Of a stretch of 11,140 nt of DNA, positions 1 through 7,575 are shown piece by piece (the first letter of the stretch is position 1; each line of letters starts with the position of its first letter). Under the pieces are notes generated by a model. That model made no database searches and was not told the DNA's origin. It saw only the letters and a list, made by a program, of their open reading frames with translations. Source of the DNA: Chlamydomonas sphaeroides (lineage: Eukaryota > Chlorophyta > Chlorophyceae > Chlamydomonadales > Chlamydomonadaceae); assembly GCA_001662425.1 (NCBI GenBank), contig BDDC01001582.1, positions 9,562 through 20,701 on the forward strand, in the 5' to 3' direction. Made by a program: the position numbers and the translations under genes.

Positions 1-80
1 TGGGGGCAGCGCGGGCCCCAGGCCGCGCCAGGCCCCAGGCCGGGCCCCGCGCCGGGCCCACGGGCCGAGGCGGCCCCGGG
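1..80. repeat. GGCC/GGGCCC-rich low-complexity block
   Basis: The block is nearly all G and C and is built from recurring GGGCCC, CCAGGCC and GCCGGGCCC words, several of them palindromic. It could be part of an intron, a UTR or a CpG-dense spacer. There is no coding support. Confidence 0.5.
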
Positions 81-629
81 CTCAGCAAACGTTCCGCCGC
101 TCAGCGATGGCCGCCCGGCTGCCAGGGACTTGGGCATCCTGCTGCAGCGGAGTCAGGACGCCAAGCACCGGTGGCAGCGGCAGCGGCGCATGTCGTGCGC
201 CAGGAGCGGCGCGGCAGCCCAGGAGGGCGGCAGCAGCGTTCATGCTGAGGGCGGGGGAGCCACGTTGCAGCGCCTGGCTGGTGGGGACCCTGCGAGCCGG
301 GAGGGGCAGGTGCGGATCGAGGGTGGTCGTGGTTGTCATAATGCACGGGTGCTGCGGCGTTCCGGCGGTGGCCCGCACCTGAGGGCACAGTCGGCGCCGG
401 CACAACTTCGTCCTGCGGCCATGTGCAATCGCTGATGGGAAACGGCGGCTCCCGCGCCAGGCTCCACAACTGGGCAGCGTCAGCCTGCGTTTAACATTGG
501 AACGTAAGGAGGTGGACACATAGGGCTCAGCGATCACCGACTCGCGAGGGCCCACCGGCAAGGGCGGAGGCGGATGGGCGCGGGCGTCGTCGAGGACACG
601 GCACCCACCAGGGTTGTCGGCGCGCAGCG
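1..629. other. Region without a supported gene, downstream of the OXLD1-like gene
   Basis: Several overlapping frames are open here, but none gives a recognisable protein; this is expected in GC-rich DNA with few stop codons. The region directly follows the stop codon of the minus-strand gene at 630-1142, so part of it is probably that gene's 3' untranslated region. I see no TTACA on the plus strand, which would be the reverse complement of the chlorophyte poly(A) signal TGTAA. The first 80 bases are an almost pure G/C block (see the separate repeat entry). Confidence 0.5.
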
Positions 630-1142
630 CTAGCCCTCCCCGGATGCAGAGTTTCCATGCTGATGTTGCTGGCGCTGGCGCTCAAGCTGCTCCTCCAGCT
701 CGCGGAACGCCGCGATGCCGACCGGCACCGCAGGGGACTGTTGCACTGCAACATGTGCTCCGTTCGATAGCGCCTTCTGCGGTGCATCAAAAGAGCACGG
801 GGAGTCATGCTGCGCGTCCGCGCCCACCTGCAGCCATCCCTGCGCGTCACCACCTCACCAGCCGCGCAACCTCTTCTTTCCATTTTGCCAGGTCCTCAGT
901 ATACATCTCCCACACGCAGTTGTTACAGCCGTTCTGTGGTCGGCAAAGGTAGCATTGACCAAGGTAAGGTTGGCAACCTTGCGCGTGTTCAAGAACAAAC
1001 GAATCCGCACCTGGCAGCAGTCCTCGGGTTCAGGTTCCGCAGGGCGTGGAGGTAACGTAAGTCGCCGTCGGAGGACATACACCCAGGGCTGGATGGCAAC
1101 GCCGTCCAAGCTCCTACAAGCGCTGAGCAGCCGCGGCAGCAT
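630..1142 (-). CDS. Oxidoreductase-like (PF09791 / OXLD1-type) small protein, probably mitochondrial; three exons
   Basis: Reading 5'->3' on the minus strand, exon 1 is 1142-1011, exon 2 is 933-859, and exon 3 runs to the TAG at 632-630. Exon 1 starts with a basic, hydrophobic leader (MLPRLLSACRSL) and ends PEPEDCCQ at a GTGCGG donor. Exon 2 opens NGCNNCVWEMY. Joined, these give DCC-x2-GC-x2-CVW-x2-Y, the signature of the oxidoreductase-like family. The tail AAFRELEEQLERQ fits the conserved AF-x-ELE helix near that family's C-terminus. Intron 1 is 77 bp (934-1010). The second acceptor is uncertain: CAG before 776, 809 or 827 all keep frame, giving introns of 82, 49 or 31 bp and proteins of 117 to 134 residues. 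I prefer 776, which follows a pyrimidine tract and matches intron 1 in size. The ATG at 1142 has a good CAACC context. An in-frame ATG at 1184 would add 14 residues. Biochemical function is not established; mitochondrial location is inferred from human OXLD1 and the leader. Confidence 0.72.
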
Positions 1143-2235
1143 GGTTGCGTTATAGTGCAGCGTTGTTTGCGCTATGGCGCGCATCAACCGCGGCGGGCTT
1201 TATGGCCGTGTACGGTGCCGTACGGACCCCCATGGCCTGGCTCCCGCCCTGCCCGTCCCCTCCATCAGCAGGGCGGGTGGTGCGTGGCTGTGGTTTCGGC
1301 GACGGCTGGTGTGCGGCAGTGCCAGGAGGGCCTTGGAAGACGTAATGAGGAGGTCAGCGGCGGTGCCGGACCCGCACCGCGCCAGTGTTATCCCAGCCCC
1401 TCCACCGTGCCTTCGTCGCTGCGGCCCTGTAGAGGGCAGCGCTGTGCGCAGGCAGATGCACTGCTGCCACACAGCTAGCGGCCGTTAGCGGCCGTTAGCG
1501 GCTGTTAGCGGCCGGCGCAGCCCCGGTCACCTGGGGCTGGGTAGCCTCAGGCGGCCACAGGCTGGCTCAGTCACCCGACATGCTTGAGGGACCCCCTGCC
1601 CCATGGGGGGCGGCACGGGCCCTCGTGCCCCTGGAGGCCCGCAGCAGCGCCCTGGAGCACCACCACCACCCAAGCCGCGTAGAGTTGCCTGGTGTGGAAC
1701 CTGGAACGCCCCTGCCCCCTACCACCTCGAGCAGCCCAGGGGCCCGCGGCGGCTCTGCGGCGGCGGCTCTGCGGCCCCACCTTGCTGCCTTCGCGGGTTT
1801 GGTTTACTTTTGGTAGCGGCGCCAGGCTGTGGGAATAATTATCGGTCCGCGGTACGTTCCTCACTGCGGCCCCTCACATCGGCGCCGCTTGGCCGGTTGC
1901 ACAACCCGCTTGCACCCAAGCGGCGGTGAGCTCGATCCGCTGCACCCCTCCGCCACATGCTGGCGGGCCCCGCTGCCCGCCGCAAGCCCCCGCGGCACGC
2001 ATCGCCCGCTCCAAGCTGTGTCGGGCCCCGCACCGTCACAGCGGCCCCCACACAAAGAGCACCCAACCCATTCGCGGCACCGGGTGCCTCCCTGCGTCAC
2101 TCCATCCCCTCATGCCGCCAAGCCATCCCCTCTCGCCGTCACTCCTTGCGCACCGCCGCCCCACGCCGCCCCACGGCTGGCGCGAGGCGCGCCCCGCTGG
2201 GTCAGCCCCAAGTGACAAGTGCCCCCGTCCACCGC
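1143..2235. other. Intergenic region between the MYND gene 3' end and the OXLD1-like gene 5' end
   Basis: Both flanking genes are on the minus strand, so this 1.1 kb should hold the 3' UTR of the MYND gene (right) and the promoter and 5' UTR of the OXLD1-like gene (left). No frame gives a recognisable protein. I found no TGTAA on the minus strand, so the MYND poly(A) site is not located. The stretch from about 1960 to 2235 is markedly C-rich on the plus strand. A 10-bp tandem repeat lies at 1476-1515. Confidence 0.5.
1476..1515. repeat. 10-bp tandem repeat, four copies
   Basis: Four adjacent copies of TAGCGGCCGT are visible. The third carries a C-to-T change at position 8 and the fourth ends in G instead of T. 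The array lies between genes, about 330 bp upstream of the OXLD1-like start codon. Confidence 0.9.
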
Positions 2236-5200
2236 CTACCGCTGCCCTGCCGCCGCCGCTGCCGGCCCCGGGCACTCCTCCTTGTGGCTCGCCCGCCAGT
2301 GCGCCGTCTGGCAGTCGCGGCAGCAGTAGCCAACTGCCCGGCAGCGCCCGCACAGCTTGGCCGGCGGCGCCTCGCAGGGGCCGTCCAGGTTGGCGCAGGC
2401 AAGGTTGGCGCACAGCACCAGGCCAGCAGGCGCGGCGGTGGGGCTGGCGGCAAGAGCTGTCGGCAGCATGGGCGCTGTGGCGGCACCGCGGGCTGGGCTG
2501 AGCACCAGCTGCCGCAGCGCGGCGAGGGCGGCGCCACTGCCGCCCGGCGGCGGCTCCGCCGCGAAGCCGCCCTCCTGCACCGCTCCCTCCTCCCGCAGAG
2601 CCGCCAGAAGCTCGACCCGGCCATGCCGCTGAAGCAGCTCCGCCAGCTGCGCGTCCGGGTCCGAGACCCCCGGCGGGGGCGCGGGCGGCACGGCGGCGGG
2701 CCGTTGCTGCTGCTGCTGCTGTCGCACCGACGCCAGGTAGGCCACCAGCTCGCTGGGGTGCAGCATCGCCATCAGCTCCAGCGCGTCCAGGATCTGGGGC
2801 CTGTTGTGCTCGACTACCTCGGGCAGGATGTTCAGCATGGGTGAGCAGGCTGCGGAGACGAGTGCGGCGGAGAGGCGGTGGCGGAACGCGAACCCTTGCC
2901 ACGCCCCAGCGGCCGCGCCCTTGCCGCTGGCTCCGGCTGCCGCAGCGGCCTCCTGCTGCTCCCTCAGGCAGCGCTGCGTCACCGCCAGCAGCCAGGGAGC
3001 CCATGCGTAGACAAGGTCGGGGTCCTTGTGACTGATGCCGATGACGCTGTGCCATTGCGTGAAGGCGAAGGTGGCAAGCTCTAACGCCTGGGCCGCGGCC
3101 GGCGTGCCCGGGGCCGGCCAGCCGCCGGCGGCGCGCTGCAGCCAGGCTGCGTCAACGGCCGTCGCCGGGGCCACCTCAAGCCAGTTGGTGAAGGGCAGTG
3201 GGCCGGGCGTCGCCGTGGGCTGGCCCTGGGGCGATGCTGCCCGCGGCGGCGGCAGCACGGTCAGCGCCACCTGCTCCAGCAGCGCCAGTAGGTATTGGAT
3301 ACACAGTAAATACGCCGATGCGCCAGAGTAGGAGGTCAGCCCGCCGAAGCGCCCCGCGTTGAGCGCTTTACACCGGCCCACCGGCCCGCGCAGCGCAGCA
3401 GCGCCCAGCACCTTGCGCAGCGTGACAATGAGGGACGCCACTTGAGCTGCCGGTGCCCGCGCCAGCAGCGCTGGCCACACGCCCGAGAAGCGGAGAAGCG
3501 CGTTGATGGCAAAGAGGCAAGCGGTGACCACCTCGGTGGCGTCCGCGCCGGCGGCACTGCAGTGGGCCGCCAAGCGCCGCAGCAGCGCCTCCACTGCGGG
3601 CACGAAGCCGGCCGCCAGCGCGGCGCGCAGGCTGGGCGGGCAGCAGGCGGCGCCGTCGGCGGCGCCACTGCTGGCGGGGCGCCCCGCGGCGCCGTCGGAG
3701 TCGCTGATGGCGGGCGGCCCTGCGGCGCCATCGACGTCGCCATTGGCGGGCGGCCCCGCGGCGGCGTCGGCCGTAACTGCCGCTGGCGGCTCCGGCACCT
3801 CCAGCATCAGCACGGTTGCGGTGGAGCGGACGAGCTCCGTCAAGGTCCCCGAATGGTCGGCGCCGACGGCGAGGGCCGAGCACAGGAGCCGCCACAGCGC
3901 CGGCAGCCGCGCCAGCGCCGCGCGAGGCCGCATCTCCGTGACCAGCTGTGCCAGCGACATGGCGCCGTGGGCTGTGTCCCAGTCTAGGGGCGCGTCCGGC
4001 CGCTGCTGCAGCTGCGATGCGAGGACGCTGTGGAGCAGCGCGAATGCCTGGGGCGGGGTGAAGAAAGGCGGCGCGGCGCCGGCCGGCAGCGGCCAGCCAA
4101 AGCGTGCCGGTGGCTGTGCCAGGACCGGCGCGCGGGGCCCGCGCATAGTCAGGCCCCAGAAGAATGCAGTGTGGCCGAGAGCGGGCTCAGGGCGAGCGCC
4201 GGCCATCAGCGTCGTGGCGTGCCAATACTGCAGCCGGTGCCCGGACAGGAGACGGACGGCCTGCATTGAAAGGTGGAGAGGCAGGTCGTGGCTGGGTCGC
4301 ACTTGTATCTGCGTCTTACGCGCAAGGAAACAGCATTGGCGAGCGCAATGCCGATGCCACTAATAGCAAGCTAAGCGGACTGCCGGCACCGCGCCTCACC
4401 CTGTCCAGCAGAGCCACCTCCTCCGGGTCCTGCGTCACGAGGGCGCACAAGCGCCACAGGCCCCCCAAGCGGTCGATGATGGCGTTCACCGCTGCCATCA
4501 GGCTGCTGCTGCAGCCCTCGGCGCCGGCCGTCAGCTCAGCCGCCGTCGCCGCCAGCGCCTCAGCGGCCTGCTCGGCCACCGCGGCGGCTCCGTTGACGTC
4601 GGCGGCGCGCTGCCGCATGTGCAGCACCGCCCCCGCCGCGTGCTCCAGCAGGGCGCTGGACTCCAGGGCGGCCAGCAGCTCGGACGGCAGCCCAAACTCA
4701 GCACCCAGGAAGCAGAGGCTGCACAGATGCCTGCAGAATGTCAGGCGGCAAGGCAGGCGGTATGGAGGGTGAATTGCTGTGTGCTGCGGTGTGCCGTCTC
4801 GATGCCACACGTAACAGCAGGCGACCGTGTGTGGAGGCAGGGGGCGGGTCACGTGGCGCTTCACCGGCAGGCAACGAGGACGCCGGCCAGCTCTTGGCTC
4901 TCGGACGTCGCCAGCAGCGCGGCCCGCAGCAGCTCCTCGCCGCCCGGCGGCAGCGGCGGTCGCGGCCTGCACAGCTCGGCGCAGTAGCGGGCTGCAGCTG
5001 CGAGGAAGTCGCCGCGCAGCAGCGCGCGCGCACTGCGCACGAGGAGGTCGCTGGGCTGCCGGGACTGGCCGCTGACCAGGCCGCTCATGACGGTCGTCGC
5101 GACTTGCAGGACATCGCCGCATGCGCCGCGGTTGCAGCGTGGCTCGGCGGCTGCTGCCCCGGCCAGCTTGTGCAGGCTCCGAACCGCCCACCCGAGCCCC

Positions 5201-5427
5201 GACACCATGGCGTCATAGAGTGGAAAAGCCGAAGCGGTGTGCTGCGTCCCTAATGCCGTCGCCTGCAGCTTGACGAGTTCTGCCTGAGCAAGCAGATTAG
5301 ACAGCCGCGCAGCGTAGGCGGGCTTCACGGCACCCAGCGAGCCCCGGGTAATGCAGGGCAGCCGCGCTGCCACCTCGGCCAGCAGCGAGGGCAGAGGCAC
5401 CCGATTGGTTCGGCGAGCGTGGCTCAT
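2236..5427 (-). CDS. Large MYND-type zinc finger protein, three exons
   Basis: Reading on the minus strand, exon 1 is 5427-4865, exon 2 is 4730-4400, and exon 3 is 4260-2236 ending in TAG. Introns are 134 bp (4731-4864, CCG|GTGAAG to CTGCAG|G) and 139 bp (4261-4399, AGG|GTGAGG to ATGCAG|G). Phases agree and the product is about 972 residues. The ATG at 5427 is preceded in frame by a TGA about 13 codons upstream. The first ~900 residues are Ala/Leu-rich and look mostly helical, perhaps a helical-repeat scaffold, with no domain I recognise. A low-complexity repeat lies at about residues 459-506 and a Gln run near 812-818. Residues 915-961 form the MYND finger: C-x4-C, CGRC, YCCRDCQ, HW and HKEEC, eight plausible zinc ligands. 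C-x4-C instead of C-x2-C at the first pair is, as I recall, common in the many chlorophyte MYND proteins. MYND fingers usually bind proline-containing peptides. No catalytic domain such as SET is visible, so the role is unknown; regulatory or adaptor function is inference. Confidence 0.85.
2272..2412 (-). other. MYND zinc finger coding segment
   Basis: This segment encodes residues 915-961 of the preceding gene. It starts at CANLAC and ends at HKEEC, with CGRC and YCCRDC between. All eight Cys/His positions expected for two zinc sites are present. The first pair has four intervening residues instead of the classical two. Confidence 0.9.
2702..2719 (-). repeat. CAG run encoding polyglutamine
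   Basis: On the minus strand six consecutive CAG/CAA codons follow an Arg codon and precede Arg-Pro, inside exon 3 of the MYND gene (about residues 812-818). It opens a Pro/Ala-rich linker ahead of the C-terminal helical part and the finger. It is short and probably polymorphic. Confidence 0.85.
3637..3780 (-). repeat. In-frame 36-bp tandem repeat in the MYND gene
   Basis: Three clear 36-bp units start at plus-strand positions 3673, 3709 and 3745, each opening GGCGGG or GGCGGGG. A more diverged unit lies at 3637-3672. Being a multiple of three, the array stays in frame and encodes 12-residue units of the type DGAAGPPA with Asp/Ser/Asn-rich spacers (about residues 459-506). It probably forms a flexible linker between two helical parts of the protein. 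Confidence 0.8.
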
Positions 5428-6235
5428 CGTAGCCCTGCTGGGCGTTGCTCTGAGAGCTGTCCTATCTCAAATGCCGAATGTCACGAGGTCGGCACCTCGA
5501 CAGCAGCATAACGACTGTGCGACAACATAAAAGAGCAAAAAGAGCAAAAAGCAGCTTTTAGTCCGGTTCAGAACAGATCCCGCGCAAGACGTCAAGCGGC
5601 TCAACGTGGCTGTCGCTGAGACGTGCAAGCATAGGGCGCCCGTGTGCATGTGGGCTTGCGTCGTGTACTGCAGAGGAAGTATTGGGCACGCCATGAGGCG
5701 CGCGTGCCGTGTGATACCTTGCGCCTTTGCTCCCCTCCAAGCCCTCGCCCTCGCCCTCCCTCGCACCTCATCCTGGCCTTATTTTTATCCTGCCAGCAGG
5801 TGCCCGCCAGTAAGGTGAACTACATCATCGCACTTCTTGTAGGGCTGTGACCTGGGTGCCACAGCTTGGTCTGGGTGGTGGCGATGCCTTCCTCGCAAGC
5901 TGAGGCGCTGCAGCACAGCGCGGAGCGGCCAAGCCGCAGCCCCTGGCCGGCACTGCAACGCTTGCGAAGGCCGGGGCCGGCCTCACCCCAGGTCGTGCGG
6001 TGGCATCAACAGGAGGCGACCGCAGCGCGGCAGGTAGAGATGCGCTCCCGGGGTGTGCTCGACCCGCTCCCTGCCGCCTCACCCCCGCCTGGCGCTCGTC
6101 GGCAGGTGTTTCGTGTGGCAGGCCCCGCCCCCGACCCAGCACAGAACCAGCTCCAACAGCGTGGGGACGTAATATCGTGTGACCCTGTTCACCCCTTTCG
6201 TCAAGAAGTGGACTGCACCGCCGCCGGCGCCCGGC

Positions 6236-6260
6236 GACCCTGCCACGTGCCACCCCTTGG
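6236..6260. repeat. 25-bp direct repeat, copy 1, with CACGTG
   Basis: The 25 bases from GACCCTGCCACGTG through CCCCTTGG recur exactly at 6293-6317, an offset of 57 bp. Each copy contains the palindrome CACGTG (here 6244-6249), the plant G-box / bHLH-bZIP core. The segment lies between genes. Confidence 0.9.
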
Positions 6261-6269
6261 GGTTTCCAA

Positions 6270-6274
6270 TTACA
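6270..6274 (-). terminator. Candidate TGTAA poly(A) signal, distal
   Basis: The minus strand reads TAGTTGTAATTGG here. TGTAA is the usual polyadenylation signal of volvocalean and related green algae. It is about 1.29 kb past the amine oxidase stop codon, which is long for a 3' UTR, and a five-base match occurs often by chance. Confidence 0.12.
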
Positions 6275-6292
6275 ACTAGAAGGGTGCCAGGA

Positions 6293-6317
6293 GACCCTGC
6301 CACGTGCCACCCCTTGG
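6293..6317. repeat. 25-bp direct repeat, copy 2, with CACGTG
   Basis: This is an exact second copy of 6236-6260, with CACGTG at 6301-6306. It is followed by CGTCATG and then a ten-base C run. The copies could be a local duplication or the remains of a dispersed repeat. Confidence 0.9.
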
Positions 6318-6639
6318 CGTCATGCCCCCCCCCCCGCCGGGAATGATGAACGGGCCGACAACGTGCAGTGCACCGCGGCAGGCGCCCGGCGGTTCCCCTC
6401 CTGTCGTGACATGGTTGCGTGAGCAGGCGACACCCTCCCCATTGCGTGCTTGCCGTGACACGACGCTCTCCCCGCCTCCTCCTCCTGTACCGCTGCGCAC
6501 ACAAACGTCCGCCAGCGATGGTCCCCCGGATGAATGACACCACCCCTCAGGAGCAGCAAACACGCGCAGGTGTCAGCCCGAGGAGGCCGTGCAGCAGCCC
6601 CCGGCGCGCAGCCACAGCCGCACACGCGGCCCGCCTCCC

Positions 6640-6644
6640 TTACA
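6640..6644 (-). terminator. Candidate TGTAA poly(A) signal for the amine oxidase gene
   Basis: The minus strand reads GTTGTAAGGG, containing the chlorophyte poly(A) signal TGTAA about 920 bp downstream of the amine oxidase stop codon. It is the nearest match I found past that stop. Long 3' UTRs are common in green algae, but the assignment rests on a five-base word only. Confidence 0.22.
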
Positions 6645-6944
6645 ACACAATCTCGCGGTTCACCTTCTCCGACATGGGCTATCGCGTGAGAGCGGCGGGT
6701 GCTCATGAAAGCGGTGGTGGTCTCACGAGTCGTGGCACCCATACTGTGGCGGCCGGTAGGGGCCATCAATGGCATACCAGTACCAGTGCCGGTCAGCACG
6801 CAGGGCAGGCCCCTGCTCCCCTACCTCGCAGCGCAGCGCACTCGCAACGCAACCAAACATACCTACCTACCAAATAGGCTGCTACACGCATTGCAACGCA
6901 ATTGTAAGCGGCACAACGCCGCTACCGTAGTGTACAAAAGCGCC

Positions 6945-6959
6945 GTACTGCTACAGTAC
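6945..6959. repeat. Small perfect inverted repeat GTACTG-cta-CAGTAC
   Basis: There is a six-base stem with a three-base loop. Related TACTGTAC words recur near 7190 and 7296. It could be a weak hairpin in the amine oxidase 3' region or a chance palindrome. Confidence 0.4.
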
Positions 6960-7563
6960 ATCGCCAGCATACATGTGCCGGCAGCGCACACCCCAAGTAA
7001 GGGGTGCTGCCCCAATCGCAGCAGGCACCCGCGCCCCGCCATAGCCTCCTCTGCCTTACCTCACACACGAGCTTGCGTGGCCGGCTAGCGGGGCGCGGGG
7101 CTCCGCTCGGGGCGGCCGGGGCCAAGGCGGCCCTGCGGCCACCGCCACCGCGCCGCACCTCGCGCACCGCACTCACACATGAAGGCTACTGTACATCACG
7201 GCCCCAGATCATGTCCCGACACTCGTCACATACCACACACGCAGCTCCACCGCCCGCCGCAGCACCCTGTGGCACCCTCGGTCTGCCGCTGCCGTACTGT
7301 ACAACACGGTGCACAACCGCCGCGCACCCCGCCCCCTTGGGGCAGGAGGACCGCAGCCCACGATTGCTTGATGCCTCTGGCAGCCACCAGCTGCCGCCAA
7401 CCACCAACCACCACCTGAAACCGGTAGCAACCTCCCTCCCGCCTCAACGCCTCACACCGGCCTCAACAGCCAGCGCCTCGTCGCCCTGATCCGCCCTCGA
7501 GCCTCGCTCCTGGTCCGCCCTGTCTCTCCGCCTGCCGGCGCCTCTCCAGGCGGCGCCTGGTAC

Positions 7564-7575
7564 TCACAGCTTGGA
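7564..7575 (-). other. PTS1 peroxisomal targeting signal (SKL) and stop codon
   Basis: The minus strand reads TCC AAG CTG TGA, so the amine oxidase ends in Ser-Lys-Leu, the canonical type-1 peroxisomal import signal recognised by PEX5. Several plant copper amine oxidases carry the same kind of tail. The bases GTGAGT, formed by the last Leu codon, the stop and the next two bases, are also a perfect splice donor, so an alternative transcript could lose the signal. Confidence 0.85.

Larger units (their letters stand above)
5428..7563. other. 2.1-kb intergenic region between the amine oxidase 3' end and the MYND gene 5' end
   Basis: Both flanking genes are on the minus strand, so the left part (5428 to about 5900) should hold the MYND promoter and 5' UTR, and the right part the amine oxidase 3' UTR. 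Open frames on both strands up to about 160 codons give low-complexity Arg/Pro/Ala/Ser sequence with no recognisable family. Notable content is an A-rich stretch of three AAAAAGAGC-like units at 5529-5552, a speculative plus-strand exon at 5800-5850, the 25-bp direct repeat at 6236-6317, and small palindromes around TACNGTAC between 6945 and 7310. I see no tRNA or other structured RNA. Confidence 0.5.

Noticed and set aside
1150..1155. TATAAC on the minus strand near the OXLD1-like start
   Set aside because: It is only about eight bases from the chosen ATG, too close to act as a TATA box.
1957..2844. 295-codon plus-strand open frame
   Set aside because: Most of it is antisense to the MYND zinc-finger exon, and the rest is Pro/Arg/His-rich with no homology I recognise.
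2036..3055. 339-codon open frame on the minus strand overlapping the MYND gene
   Set aside because: It is an out-of-frame shadow of MYND exon 3, rich in Arg/Gly/Ala as expected from GC-rich codons, and no family is recognisable.
3503..4363. 286-codon plus-strand open frame antisense to the MYND gene
   Set aside because: It mirrors the codon structure of the real exon; the translation is Ser/Ala/Arg low complexity and it crosses the true intron at 4261-4399.
6922..7176. Minus-strand frame with Cys-rich ACCDWGSTPYLGC stretch and a GTAAGG donor-like site at about 7060
   Set aside because: There is no ATG in frame, no recognisable domain and no convincing partner exon; the Cys spacing fits no finger I know.
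7209..7430. Overlapping minus-strand open frames near 7186-7447
   Set aside because: Three overlapping frames are all open and none has recognisable motifs, so this is most likely 3' UTR.
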